Shown here in pieces: positions 52,609 through 63,754 of a stretch of DNA of 64,000 nucleotides. Position 1 is the stretch's first letter. Each line of letters begins with the position of its first letter. The translations under genes and the position numbers were made by a program. The notes beneath the pieces were generated by a model, which did no database searches, had not been told where the DNA came from, and saw only the letters and a list, made by a program, of their open reading frames with translations. The stretch is from Microglena sp. YARC (Eukaryota; Chlorophyta; Chlorophyceae; Chlamydomonadales; Chlamydomonadaceae), in NCBI GenBank assembly GCA_022414725.1, contig CM039465.1, forward strand, positions 18,248,495 to 18,312,494. The letters are read 5' to 3'.

Positions 52609-55600
52609 GATTCCCTTCTCATCCCAGCAGTGCTCATCATCCCCAATGAGCGGCCGGTGGGGGTCGGTGGCCAGGGTAGTCTTTCCAGTTCCAGACAGGC
52701 CAAAGAAGAGGGAGACATCTCCGTCCTTGCCGATGTTGCATCCAGAGTGGAGGGAGAGGATACCGCGCTTGGGCATAAGGTAGTGCATGAGGGTGAAGAC
52801 GCCCTTCTTCATCTCACCTTATAAATGTGACAAGAAACGCGAAGTTGAATTATCTGCATTCTTCTTCATTTCACCTTGTAAATGTGACAAGAAACGTGAA
52901 GTTAAATTATCTGCATTCTTCTTCATCTCACCTTATAAATGCGACAAGAAACGCAAAGTTAAATTATCTGCTTTCTTCTTCATCTCACCTTATAACTGTG
53001 ACAAGAAGCGTGAAGTTGAATTATCTGCATAGCACAAACTCCAGGCCCTCGTCGGTAAAAAAATTGTTTGGATTTCAGTTCATCAGGGAGTTTTTCGATT
53101 TAGCCCCTCCTGATATCATGGTTGGGCAAGTCCATTCAGCCTATTTGGCTACCCCTGGACTGTAACAACTTGCATACTCACCAGCATACTCAAGTCATCC
53201 GTCGTTTAAGACTTGTTGGGGTTCAGTTCACCAGTGCTTGTTTTGTAAAACAGCCTTTCCTGTTTTCAACTTGGGCAAGTTCCTTTAGCCTATTTGGCTA
53301 CCCCTGGACTTTAACAACACGAGCATTGAGCCCGTCGTACCGACGTTGCCCCCGTGGCCACCTGGGCGACAGGTCAGCAAGATATCAAGGTCCGATCCGG
53401 CGACAGCTCGGAAAAGCCATTAGGAAAGGGGCTAAAAACGCGCCAGACATGCGCTAAACCCTGCACAGCGCACTATTATAGCACTAGCATCTGAGCCCGT
53501 CGTACCGACGGGAGGACCACCCCCGTGGCCACGTCAGCGACAGGTCTCGACCCCCGTGGCCACGTCAGCGACAGGTCTCGGAAAATCGAGATCCGAAAAC
53601 GGGCAACTCCGAAACGGGTTATCCCGAAACCACTGCCCCTGGCCATGTCAGCGAATGGCAGTCAGCGAGCGGGCAAGAGTGCGTGAGAGCGCAGGAGAAG
53701 GCCAAGGGAATGGTGCGACGGGGGGAGCTGCATGCGAAGGTATTGACAGTGGCAGCGAAATTTGTGGGAAAGAGTTTGGGCAGACAGAGGGAGGCTACAC
53801 CGTTGAATATAGGGCGATTCAGGCAGCGAGCACCGAAAATAGCAGAAGTGCAAAGGAAAATTCGGGTATCAGAACGGCTTGGCCCAGGAAATGCAAGAGA
53901 ACTTTACAGAATAGCAGTGAGAAGGAGTTGAAAACGACACCGGCTTCATCAGAGCAGCGCAAAGCAGCGCAGGAAGTGAACAGGTCGCAGGAAAATTCGG
54001 GCGCCAAACCGGGTAACCTTGGACGTGTGCGGGACTGCGGGTGGGTGGACGGCAGGAGGCAATCGTTCCTGTGGCTCCGGAAAATCGAGATCCGAAACCA
54101 CTGAAACCAAAAGCCCAACTGCCTGGGCCCAAAAGGCTAAACCATATCACGGCCGCTCTACTTCATATAATAAGATACATACACCTAGGTGTGGAATAGT
54201 CCCATTTAGCCTGTGTTCTTATTTCAGAAATGTGTAGGCCAGGTTGGGTAGCTACTTTCGGACGAGTTTAGCCAGACCCATGCATCGTCATTCAGCAACT
54301 GAATGGCGACGCGTCGTCAAAAAAATGCATTAAGCCCTATTGGCAACCTCTTCAATTGTGTTCTCGCATGATACCCCCATCATGACGATCTAGTCCATTT
54401 ATGAAAACATTTTTTTGTAGAGCAAGATATGTTAATGGTTCCCACATCCCAGTCAGGGTTTGAATCATACTACATTCGCCTACTATTTGGTAGGAGTATC
54501 AACACCAGTCAAACTGAATCCTCGGTGCCGCTGTCTTTTGTCGGGAGGCCCACCCCCTGGAGTGAAATTCCTTTCATACAAAACAACTCACCAGCATACT
54601 GAGTGCCCAGGATGACAAGCTCCTTGTGCACGATGGAGAGAGACACATTGGTTGTGGATCCCTTGCTGAACTCGTTAAACTTATTTGCTGGGAAGCAGCC
54701 GGCGTTGTAGATGACGAAGTCAGGCTCTCCGAAGTTCTCAAGCTCCTCCTTGGTGGGGTTGATGAGCATGTTGTTCATGAAGAGGGCGTGGTAGGCACGA
54801 GTGCAGACCACACGGATCTTGATGCGCTGGGCAGGGTCCCAGTTGACGAAGGCATCGACGACGTACACGCGATCAACATAATTCAGGTAGCTGACGCCAG
54901 ACGCTCGGTTCATGACGAATGTCCTACACCAAGAAGTGGACAGAAGATGAGGCTGTGAGAGGTGGTGAGAGCAAAGTTTTTCTTTTTAGCTACCAGCAGC
55001 AGCTTCTAGGCAGCCCCATGAGCAAGCCACGAGGCTAAGCCCTACAAATTCTGGTGCCAGATTCACGGTTCATGATGAAGGTCCTTCATGTGATGGTGGG
55101 TGATACATTTTCTTGAGTTAGGTGCGATGGCATGATGTCAGTAAGTAGACACTGACTACGCAAAGAAGTGGACAGAAGATTAGATTGTGAGAGGGAGTAG
55201 ACATTCAGTGGTCCATGCTGTACCCAAGTTTGGGAGGAGTTGATGGTTGTAGGTTGTGATTGGGGGCAGGGCTTTTCTTTTCGGCTTTTTCAGTAGCTTC
55301 TAGGTAGCTCCTTGAGCCAGCCCCAGGGCCCAGCCCCAAGATTTCAGCATTTTTTGAAAACTGCATATGTCAGCTTCCAGGTTCACTAGGCTGCTTTAGA
55401 TGGGGCTAGATAGCCAGCCAGGGGAGCTACCTATCAGCTGCTGGTAATAGCAGAAATACAAGTTGTGGTTGTGTCAGAACTACTAGGCTACGGGAGATCT
55501 TGCAAGATGTCCTCAGAGCTCCTGTAGCCTGGTAGTTCTGACAGATAGGGAGTAGGCAGGCAGGGTCTCATTACCTCTAAGCTGTCTTGAAACTTTGATG

Positions 55601-57738
55601 AAAAGGGAATGAGTCAGGTAAAGAGGATGTCTTCCATTGCATCTAAGTCAGTTGGGCATCTGGCCTGGTCAGTGAAAACAGGACCACAGGAGGTGTTAAG
55701 GAGCAGGTGTTCAAGAACTTACTTGTCATCCATGCCGAAGTTGGGGGAGCCGGGTCCACGCCAAATCTGGCCCTCTGTCTCCTTCTCCTCCACAACGTGC
55801 TTGTCCTTGGGTGAGCGGCCAGTCTTGGCACCTGCACAGAGCAAGGCAGCCAATTTATATTGGGAGGATACAGGCATGGGAGGAGTGGCAAAAGGCAGAG
55901 GAAGTGGAGTCAGGTTCAAGCATGGGGTTGAGCATCGTACGCGCAGATTGCATTTAAATTTAAATTTAAATAGCAAGATTACAAGTTGGTAGAAACCGTT
56001 TTTTTCTTCAAAAATGGTGTCTCAAAATTGCATGGCAAAAATAACATGGCATAAGTGATTTTTTCTAGACCTGAAAATGACTCAAGTTAAGACCTAAAAA
56101 ACAGTTGGCAAAGGTTCGTTTTACCAAATTACATTTCCTTGTTACATGTTGAAAATGACCAGCCGGGGAGGGAGGCAGGGAGAGAGAGTGAGACAGAGAG
56201 AGTACGAAATACGCAGCCAAGGGTTGCAGTTAATAACCAGGTTTTACAGTAAAAACCAAAACATATCAATAGCTAATTGCAATTAACCACAGGCTGGCCC
56301 ACTCCTGCAAGCTTCACATCCTCGGCTTGAATACCGGCACTTCTGGCAACCCAGCATTGGGGACAGGTTTCAGGAGTTTGTTGGTAACCGACATTGTTTG
56401 AGATACTTGGGAAATGCAAGCCAGCTAGCAAGCGACCCAGCCGGCTCAGTATCTACTCGAATTCAGTTTGGCAAAGGGTCGTTTGCCAAGTCATTTGCTC
56501 ATTAATGCTGCACGAACGGTACACAAGTTTGTTGCTAAGTTGCTAAAAGGTAATGACAGCAGCACAGCACTGTGAGCTGGTGGGAAGTCCAGTATTGGTA
56601 GCATGCAGCACAGGCACTGAATAGAAGAGAAAGCAGGGGACAAATGCTGAATATGACAAGTGGCAGGGAACTGACCTGAGAGGGTGGCAAGGGCTCCGGT
56701 GGAGGTCACCTGGGTTCCGGGCTCATACTTCAAGGCCTACGCAGAGGACATGGGGAAACGGTTTTGGCTAAGCGTCTAGGAAGACCCGTGCTCGGGCACG
56801 ATTGAGAAACCTCTAGGTGGATGCGACGAGATCTCGATAACAAGTTTGGATAAGGCCGGCGGACAATCCGTGAGAGGAGGCCTGGAGACTAGATGAGCTG
56901 AAACGCGTGCGGACCGGAATCTCCTACAGGGCACTAGGAGTTGGAAACCTGCAAAGCAATCCGGTGGTCGGTATCTAAGCGCGCGGTAACCAAGGCTGGC
57001 TAAAAAACAGTCTTCGATACATGGATCAATCGATTGCTCGATCAAGCGCTGGATCCGAGTGCGGGATCGTGACCAAGAAATCGGGAATGAAGTCCGAGGT
57101 TTCTGGGACTAGGATAATCGGTGGCAGGTCTACCTGCCGAGAAAACGAACCAGGCTTGCACCACATTGTACTGTTGGATCGAAGGAAAGGCAAAGAGAAC
57201 GTCAGCCAATTCCAGGAGGTTTGGCGAAACGGATGCGGATCTCAGTAATCTCACCATCTCGTACAGTTGTGCAGGGGGGACGTTCCTGTAGACCGCCTTG
57301 GGATGAAGTCCAGCGTCTTGCGAGAAGGAGGAATTGACGAGGAAGCTCTTATCGACTCCCTCGGTGGGCTTCAAAGCAAGGGAAGGAAGAAGGGAACGGA
57401 AGTGGAAGGAAGTGGAAGGAAGTGGAAGGAAATGGAAGGGAGTGGAAGGAAGTGGTTTCATTTTTCCTGGAATCCTCAAGCGGTGATGGTGGATCGCAGC
57501 GATGCTGAATGAATGCAAAGCAAGAAGGAGTGCATCGTATCATGGGTTGCAGACAAGGGGGGGAGGAACTGAGAGCGAACGAGGGATCGAATGTGCTTTT
57601 GATCGACGGGTAACTCACCTGGGCAGGCAGGGCGTAAGTAATTTGCGACTTGCAGGCCACAAGTCGAGGCTTGGCGATGCATGGGAAGGATCTGGCCACT
57701 TGGAGGCCCGAGGACCTGTTCATCTTCATTGACTGCAT
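50675..57738 (-). CDS. PCK: ATP-dependent phosphoenolpyruvate carboxykinase, complete, 8 exons, about 587 residues
   Basis: The enzyme converts oxaloacetate and ATP to phosphoenolpyruvate, CO2 and ADP (gluconeogenesis; also C4-acid decarboxylation in algae and plants). Exons in coding order: 57738-57619, 57368-57255, 56736-56676, 55831-55723, 54923-54592, 52817-52226, 51670-51343, 50782-50675 (stop TGA 50677-50675, C-terminus GGPQV). All joins keep frame. Motifs: [10 protein letters not shown] (about residues 100-109), [16 protein letters not shown]-loop [10 protein letters not shown] (about 285-294), GDDEHCW (304-310), and the probable metal ligands K250, H269 and D306 by analogy with the E. 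coli enzyme. The first 40 residues (start [18 protein letters not shown]) are basic, rich in S and R, and look like a plastid or mitochondrial targeting peptide. The frame is open upstream to 58059, so a longer N-terminus cannot be excluded. The exon 2 start is uncertain between 57368 and 57359. Several acceptors are AAG instead of CAG or TAG. Confidence 0.95.
50876..51068 (+). mobile_element. Dispersed element with G/C hairpin end, copy in PEPCK intron 7
   Basis: CAAGTCCTATGCGAGGC, GTTAGTTATGAGACAGTTGG, GGTCGGATCGGGTCGGACG, then AACCCTGGGGGCTCCTGTCC and GAAGGGGGGCTCCGCC. It lies antisense within the intron between exons 7 and 8. Confidence 0.65.
51080..51112 (-). repeat. Copy of the PEPCK exon 7 / intron 7 junction inside intron 7
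   Basis: The minus strand reads GTTTGATACCACTCTGGAGG/GTAAAA here, against GTTTGATACCACTCTGAAG/GTAAGAA at the functional junction (51343). The copy keeps a usable GT donor. It lies about 245 bp downstream in the intron. Confidence 0.75.
51680..51820. repeat. Diverged start of the intron 6 minisatellite
   Basis: Short units GGTGGTTTAGGGTTTAGGTG and GGGGAAGCTGGTCAGCACAT next to the exon 7 acceptor. Similar words (GGTGGTTTAG, GTTGATCAGCACTTAGCTGG) occur next to the exon 8 acceptor at 50800-50880, so two introns share this material. Confidence 0.7.
51821..52225 (-). repeat. 64-bp minisatellite x 7 that repeats the PEPCK exon 6 donor
   Basis: TGCTGATCAGCTCCC starts at 51821, 51885, 51949, 52013, 52077, 52141 and 52205, exactly 64 bp apart. 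On the minus strand the last unit is the functional 5' splice site, TTCAG/GTAGGGGGGAGCTG. The five units before it carry GGGTAGGGGGGAGCTG, i.e. the same donor with a changed exon side. The intron therefore begins with a series of near-identical donor-like sites. Confidence 0.92.
52813..53035 (-). repeat. 57-bp minisatellite x 4 that repeats the PEPCK exon 6 acceptor
   Basis: The plus-strand word CTCACCTT (TTCACCTT in one unit) starts at 52813, 52870, 52927 and 52984, exactly 57 bp apart. On the minus strand each unit contains TATAAGGTGAGATGAAGAA or a close variant, which in the last unit is the functional 3' splice site and first codons of exon 6 (GEMKK). The three upstream units are decoy acceptors. 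The plus-strand frame that runs through it is a by-product of a period divisible by three. Confidence 0.92.
53040..53325. repeat. Diverged direct duplication of about 165 bp in PEPCK intron 5
   Basis: TTTCAGTTCATCAGGG...TTGGGCAAGTCCATTCAGCCTATTTGGCTACCCCTGGACTGTAAC is repeated as GTTCAGTTCACCAGTG...TTGGGCAAGTTCCTTTAGCC...GGACTTTAAC. Between them, 53175-53195 contains ACTCACCAGCATACTCAAGT, a copy of the exon 5 donor junction (ACTCACCAGCATACTGAGT at 54587). Confidence 0.7.
53325..53620. repeat. GAGCCCGTCGTACCGACG repeat in PEPCK intron 5
   Basis: A hairpin word CCCGTCGTACCGACGGG followed by CCCCCGTGGCCACGTCAGCG and ACAGGTCTCG occurs near 53328 and 53492, and the last part is doubled at 53546-53580. 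A later word, CGGAAAATCGAGATCCGAAA, is found at 53579 and again at 54077, bracketing about 500 bp. Confidence 0.7.
53683..53931 (+). CDS. Small basic open frame of unknown origin inside PEPCK intron 5 (doubtful)
   Basis: 82 codons rich in K, R and A ([20 protein letters not shown]...), antisense to PEPCK. It overlaps a 182-codon frame at 53556-54104 in another register. It lies between two copies of a GGAAAATCGAGATCCGAAA word, so it may be the interior of an inserted element. I do not recognise it, and chance is a fair explanation. Confidence 0.2.
   Translation: MRAQEKAKGMVRRGELHAKVLTVAAKFVGKSLGRQREATPLNIGRFRQRAPKIAEVQRKIRVSERLGPGNARELYRIAVRRS
54974..55200. repeat. Copy of the 5' border of PEPCK exon 5, plus AGCTTCCAG element
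   Basis: 54985-55045 is the dispersed AGCTTCTAGGCAGCCCC element. 55057-55090 (GGTGCCAGATTCACGGTTCA, TGATGAAGGTCCTTCATG) repeats the exon 5 start with its acceptor (GACGCCAGACGCTCGGTTCA, TGACGAATGTCCTACACC at 54893). The following intron words AAGAAGTGGACAGAAGAT and TGTGAGAGG also recur at 55164, about 230 bp away. The copy lies upstream of the exon in intron 4. Confidence 0.7.
55268..55350 (+). repeat. Dispersed AGCTTCCAG element, copy
   Basis: TTTTCTTTTCGGCTTTTTCA, GTAGCTTCTAGGTAGCTCC, TTGAGCCAGCCCCAGGGCCC. It is the second copy within 300 bp, both in PEPCK intron 4. Confidence 0.55.
57385..57460. repeat. GGAAGTGGAAGGA short tandem repeat in PEPCK intron 1
   Basis: Five to six units of 12 bp (GGAAGTGGAAGG) with single-base variants, directly upstream of the exon 2 acceptor. 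Confidence 0.85.
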
Positions 57739-58860
57739 TTTAGTCAGGGAGTTGGGTAGCTCGCAATTGAAGTAGCTTTCTGGCTGTGAATTTCGTGCGC
57801 GCTTATCATTAAGTACTTGTTCGGGGGGGGAGGGTGTGGGGGAGGGTCGGAGGTATGGGGTTCCGAAAGACCTGCTGGTTTCTCCGGGACTTTCGGAAGA
57901 AACGTTTCGAAACCAACCAACGACTAACCGCGAGCAGTTAGCGGTTTCGCCCAGTGGGAGGGGTGAAACCCTCTGGGAAACAGCACGAAAGCACGAACGA
58001 GGCGCGACGGGCGAACATACTCGGCAACTGCCGCCCGGAAGTCTTGGCCCACACGACATTAATTCTTGGCCAGGGAGTGGGACAAGAATTATGATAACGG
58101 TCGGTCGGGATTTAACGATCGCCCGAGGATCCTTGGATCAGCAACTGTGATCGAGCGTGCTCGACATCTGTCAACCTTCATCGATCAAATTACGTCGACG
58201 AGACCTCTCATCCAGAAGTTTGGGAGAGTCTTGCGCGCTGATCAACGCCTCGAGAATAACAAAGGGGTACACAAAGGGGCACAAAGGGCACTAGGTGACG
58301 GTTCGACAGACGCCTCGAAAGTGGTTAGGGGTTGCAACGGATTTGATTGCGAAAACTTGCAACCCCGAAAACTGATGGTGTGCACATCATCGCTACAGCC
58401 TGTTTCCATAAGACCAGGTTACGGTTATGGATAACCCCGCAAACTGTAGTGCGGCAGTACTCGTAACCCGTGGTTCTAGCCAGGGCTTCCTGTCGCGTAA
58501 CCCCGCTGTACAATTTATGTGTTCCGATTGTCCCTGAAATCTGGGTTACTGGGAAAGACCTGGATTATGTGATCGTTTAAATCAGTTGTTCGACAGCGTG
58601 GAAGCGTTGAGATTAATTTACTCGCCGGCTTGCCTTTCTTGTCTTCAAAACGTCTCGCAATGGACGAGTTCATGTTCTGGCTCCAAGTCGTGGCCCCCCC
58701 GCCCCCGTCCTGTTCCATTTTTCGTTACCCTTGGTCCCAGGAGCTTCTGCTTTTTGAAAAGTAGGAAGAGACGCCATTATGAGCTGGAAAACGCAGCGAG
58801 AATCTGTACCAGGTGCGTTGCCTCGTTTTACTGATAAATAGCATTTGCGCACGAAAATCT
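57739..58860. other. Region upstream of PEPCK
   Basis: This should hold the 5' UTR and promoter of PEPCK. Minus-strand frames (MASLPTFQKAEAPGTKG at 58779 and NMNSSIARRFEDKKGKP at 58675) read like protein and could be joined only across the C/G run at 58695-58706. There is too little room for a gene before PEPCK and I do not recognise them. Confidence 0.3.
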
Positions 58861-59269
58861 GAATTTTGCCCCTGATCTCTATGCTTTCCAGATCCTTCTG
58901 GACGCTTCTGGGGCCAAGGGGCCTACGCGCAAGGAGGGATGGGGTTGATTGGGGAATTGAAGGGGTCGCGCGGGACTGCGTGATCTATACGATTGCAGCG
59001 CTCCGCGCTCAACTCCACATGATGGCCGCACAGTGACCGTTGGCGAGTTTAATTGCCAGCGTGGAACCATGGCCGATCGGGGTTACGCTTAACCGTGGGG
59101 GGGTATCAGCATGAATAGCGCTATTGTATTCAAGCTGATAGGGGGGGGGGGGGTAACCCCGATCTGCACCAGCACGTCACAAACATTTGCGGAAAATGGG
59201 TGTACAAAGTCGGTCGAGCGAAGTACAGTTTTCGGAGTGTTTTCCGATTGCCGAGGACGGTATATGCTC

Positions 59270-59350
59270 ATAACCCGGTCTAACCCTCGGCTAAACCTGG
59301 TCTAACCCATAACCCGGTCTAACCCATAACCCGGTCTAACCCTCGGCTAA
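59270..59350. repeat. CATAACCCGGTCTAACC tandem repeat
   Basis: About four units of 17-19 bp (CATAACCCGGTCTAACC, with CTCGGCTAAA variants). CTAACCC words give it a superficial likeness to telomere repeats, but the unit is longer and internal. 58860-59270 and 59350-60100 contain nothing I recognise except G and C runs. Confidence 0.75.
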
Positions 59351-60117
59351 AACGAAACAGGCTGTTAGACCTCTCAGAGGTCGACCACACGAGCCGGTTT
59401 AGTTTAAGGTTTAGCCTTATTTCGCGGGTAAAACGAAACCGCGGACCCCTTTTCTCGTGTAGACGCACGATAGTTTAGCTTAGGTAAGCAGTTTCGTTAG
59501 ACCAGAACTCAACTTTACCCCCCCCCTAGTTTAGTTTGAATTTAGGTTTAGCTAGTCGGTTGTGTTCGTTGTGGCCAGCGCGTGCATAGCGCGTGGTCGT
59601 CGTTCATACCCCAGATCATGGCAACCGGTCAAACCAAGAATCTGGAATTCCCACATTTATTTCTGGAAGTTCAGAGCGCATTCTCGCCCCTCCTCGATCA
59701 TCTCTCCATCGCCGCGATCTTCTGGTTTCTACTTGTACGATATTTCAGGAGCATGATGGCCACATGAGGAAAGCAGTTGGACTTGACTAGCATTCTCATG
59801 CATGGTATCACGTCTGCTACAAAGCTTTGGAACTAGGCGATGCAGAGTAGATGCGAAGTAATTGCCGCTCTTCATTGTTGTGGGATGCTCACTTCAGCTT
59901 TGAGCTCGCACCAGACTGCAAACCATTGATGATGGGCATCTGCATAAACCCCATTTCGATTGTTATACTCTCTAGAGTGACCATCACTAAGGGTGGGTCT
60001 CATCACTCTGATGCCATACATGAAAGGGGGAATGGATTATAGTTGGCAATTCTGTATGGACATGAGTTATCGAGGCTTCCTCTTGGGGACCAAAATGTAA
60101 GAGAGGAGGGGTGGGGA

Positions 60118-60692
60118 CCACCACCACCACCACCAGCCTCCTCCTCCTCCTCCTCCTCAACACCACTAACACCAACACCACAAACACAACATCAACAAAC
60201 AACAACCAACAAAAACTACCGTAACAACACCTATAACAACAACATCTAAAAAACCACCAACCACCACCAACCACCACGCAATACAATACCACACCAACCA
60301 CACGAACACCAACACCAACACCAACAAACATCAATCACCAACATCAAGCACCAACACCAACACCAACACCAACACCAACACCAACACCAACACCAACACC
60401 AACAACAACACCAACACCAACACCAACAACACCAACACCAAACACCAACACCCGAGCCAACACCAACCAACACCAACACAACACACCAACACCACACAAC
60501 CACACCAACACCACCACTACCACCACCACCTACCACATCCACCACCACCACGCCACCACCACCCACCACCTACCACCACCAACACCACCACCAACACCAC
60601 CACCACCCCAACACCAACACACACAACACCAACACCAACACAACAAACACCAACACCGAACACCAACACCAACACCAACACCAACACCATAT
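60118..60692. repeat. ACCAAC / CCA satellite
   Basis: The plus strand is nearly only A and C, in (CACCAA)n and (CCA)n registers, with pure (CACCAA)n at about 60350-60440. The minus-strand frames are W/C/V/G strings and not genes. It shows the same type of strand asymmetry as the GGTGT array, with the purine-poor strand on top. Confidence 0.9.
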
Positions 60693-61082
60693 GAATTGCA
60701 CTTCAAGATATTCAGCCAAGGACGGGTCATGCCAGAAAAGTAACTAAATGGTTATATCAACATGGGGGAGCGGAATCCCTGTGGCCCTGCAAATGCGTCA
60801 TGCTCATGGAGCAAGAAACGTAAACACTAGAGAGGGTTAGTCTCGGTCTGGAAAAAGGTCACGTTTGTCCAATGAAGATGCTCAGCCCTAACCCGCAGTG
60901 CGGCAAGGACTTTCGTCTCCCATTGGATTCATCTCGATTCATCTCCCACTCAGTGACTGTACAACAGGCCTGGGCAGGGGAATCTTCGTAGCGACGCCCC
61001 TTCAATTCGGACTCACGTTCACACACCGTTTAGGTAAGCGTCATCCAAAATCATCCACTGCATTGCTATAGGGTTTGTAGCC

Positions 61083-61423
61083 CCGCTATCTCTGTACCCT
61101 TTTTTCTCTTTCATTTCCTCCCGCATTCCGCATGGACATGCCGCACTCCGCATAGCTATCGTCTTGGTCGGGGGCGAAATCCGCTGCTCTGTTCAAGTTG
61201 TTCGGGATTGTGACCTTCTTGAGCTTGGTTTCGGCTGTAGCAGCGAACAATAACGAACTATTTGGATCTCGATCTACTGAGAGGATCCTGTGCGCGGAAC
61301 GAGTTTCTGGATGCAAGCTCGACTCAGATGCTAGGATAGGGCCCTTGATGACTGCATACGTCCTCTTCTGAAAAAGCTGTCTTAGGCGGAAGTTTAACAC
61401 AAACGAGACGAGAACCTGCGAAG
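61083..61423 (-). CDS. Possible terminal exon of an unidentified gene (doubtful)
   Basis: The minus strand has a good acceptor TTCGCAG at about 61417 followed by an open frame of about 112 codons (VLVSFVLNFRLRQLFQKRTY ... SVDRDPNSSLLFAATAETKL ... NEREKRVQR, then stop). Composition is protein-like and no repeat is evident. No upstream exon was found and I do not recognise a domain. Confidence 0.22.
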
Positions 61424-61749
61424 CATCGATTTATTACGATCTGGAGAGAGATCTGCTCGCCTCTGTTTTACTGCTAGAAATCGTTGAATATACTGGCTGG
61501 AGAGGGATCTACACGCGCTACGTTCTTGCTGATGAGCATCATTGTTTCCAACTTGAGAGAAGGCCAGCTGAAGAATGGCCCAATGCAGCACTGCACACAC
61601 CGGGAGGATTGTGACGTCCGAGTCAGACGCAATTGGCGTGGGGCCAGAACCAGCCATGACCAGACTCCTATCCCAAGTTCTAGCTCCCGCTTGCATGGGA
61701 GCAGCAATCTTGCGGTAAGGGGCGTTGCCCTGGCAACCCATTTTTTCTT

Positions 61750-63540
61750 CCTCCCCCCCCTGCTCCCTCCACTGACTTCTGGAGCATGTGGGTCTGTGAG
61801 GTGTGGGAGTTGCTGAGGGAGTGATACTGGGGTAGTGGGTGTGGTTTATTGCATCATTCGCCGAGGTTCTACAACCATACCCTGACCTACTGAGGGGTCG
61901 TAGTTGTAATTAGCGTATTAGTGTGGTTCATCAAACGGGAGATTACTATGGATTAAGGCCAAGTCTTGAAGACTGCTTCTCCTACTTCTAATGGTTTGCA
62001 CCATTTTTCTGGTCAGCTCTGTGTTCTTTGCAGAATACAGACGGGCCATATAGCCGGCTCTTGTTGCATGCGGTGAGCCTCCTCCATTCAGATCTCGTCA
62101 AGGTCAATTAGCCCAAACAGCTGCCTAGCAGTTAGGGTTCAACTGTGTAGCGGCTAAGGGGTGCACCATGTTGCTGTATGGCTTGTTATCCTGCGGTCTC
62201 TGAGATTGGCTTGGCCTAGCAGCTGATCTCTCATTCAAGGAAGAAGAACCTGAAGAGATGAATATCAGCTATTCTGAAGAGTGCGTGTAGTGACCTTCGA
62301 GCCCGTAATCATCACTCTGCTTGTTTTGCGGAGACTGGCGCTGGTCTTCGAGTGCGATAGACTGAGAGTAGGTGGAGAGACTTAATGGGGAGAAGCGGAA
62401 AGAGGCTGCGCAGTCGTCTGGGCACCTGTTTTTGGGTTGTGTAGCGATTGTGGTTGCAGGGCCTTAGTACCAATCTGCACCATATTGGGTTTGGTGGTGA
62501 ATGTGTGCGATGAGTCTTGATCTGGCATATTCTCGCGACGATGGTCGGGTGTTGGTTCATAAAGACATGAGTGGTGCTCTCCAATGAGAGCGGAGACACC
62601 CTGCTTCCACTCCACCCTCGGGGACAAGATCGTTGTGGTGTTTTGCTAGCTGTCACTATCTTGAGTTCAAGAGGTTAGCACCACTTACGGCCATGATATG
62701 TCGTCTTGGTAGCTTTTCAGGCTAGATAGATAACGCGCATGGTGCGGAGGGGTAACTTTGGGGGCTATTGCATCAAATCGGTCGGAGTAGTTTGTCGGGC
62801 TCAGACAATTAAGAATCACGAATTGTGGAGGTTCAGTGGGGGCACCCATGGATCTCGAATCGTCGATAGGAAGGCATGGCACCTATAGTTGGCTCTCGAA
62901 TCCTTGGAATAGCGTTAGGGGTGATCCCACTCGGAGCTCAAGCACCTTCAGATATGAGGCAAGAGCAGCTATGCTAAGCGCTGCTTGGCCAACTTGTCTA
63001 ATTCAGGGTGTCACGGGATTAGGGCAGATATTACTATGTCCGGCGCTATCCTCTCTCGATGGCCTGACTCTCGAATACCTATGTGCCACATGCATGAAGT
63101 CAATGGGCAGATTACTGTCATTAGCTAAGGAAAGCCAACGTGAATGGGTTGTCTGATACTACATCATGCGTCCCATTTGACAGCGTGCCGGGTTAGCCAC
63201 GTCGTTGGAACCTTTTCAGCCTTGGCTCAGGGGGCGATGTGCTCAGATCGAGCGAAAATGACTCACCATTATGGCTAAAAACGCATAAGTTTCTGACTAT
63301 TCACCCAGGCTATGCATGTATATTGGAGATGAATACTACTATGTCCACCCATGAGGCCTTCACATACGTTTTAGGCCGCAGCTACGTCGGAGATGGACAA
63401 CGTTATAAATGGGTATTATTCTTGGTGCCTATCAGGGTTTTCACTCATACTATTGGCACGACTGTGCGTATATATATAAGGGGATCGTTTGAGATCGGCG
63501 CTCTCACATTAGGAAAGCCTGCCACCAGATGATAGTATCG
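61750..63540. other. No gene recognised
   Basis: Ordinary composition with several frames of 80-115 codons on both strands (for example plus 62836-63156 and minus 62312-62656). None has motifs, a plausible splice structure or a repeat that I recognise. Confidence 0.4.
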
Positions 63541-63754
63541 GCGCTCTCTCTCCGAGATTCAAGAAAAGGACCAATGTGATCAGTACCTGAGGGTAGACTG
63601 CATCCTACTGATATGCCAGAATAAGCAAGATAGACTGTGGCATCAGTATAGGGTGCAGAGGCCTTTGAGTTTACGGAAGCCCAGATGAGTTCTGCATCCT
63701 ATTGCTGGAATGACCGGACAGTATACTACATATCCTAGCTGGCCACTTTGCACT

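Noticed and set aside
52787..53165. Plus-strand 19-residue repeat protein ([19 protein letters not shown])
   Set aside because: It is antisense to the 57-bp acceptor minisatellite of PEPCK. The apparent periodicity follows from 57 being a multiple of three.
58515..58852. Minus-strand gene start upstream of PEPCK (MASLPTFQKAEAPGTKG..., then ARRFEDKKGKP)
   Set aside because: The two frames join only by a frameshift in a C/G run. No downstream exon fits before PEPCK, and no family is recognised.
47815..59350. Telomere-like words (GGGTGAA, TTTAGGG-like GGTTTAGGTG, CTAACCC)
   Set aside because: Units are 17-75 bp minisatellites inside the contig with no uniform short telomere unit.
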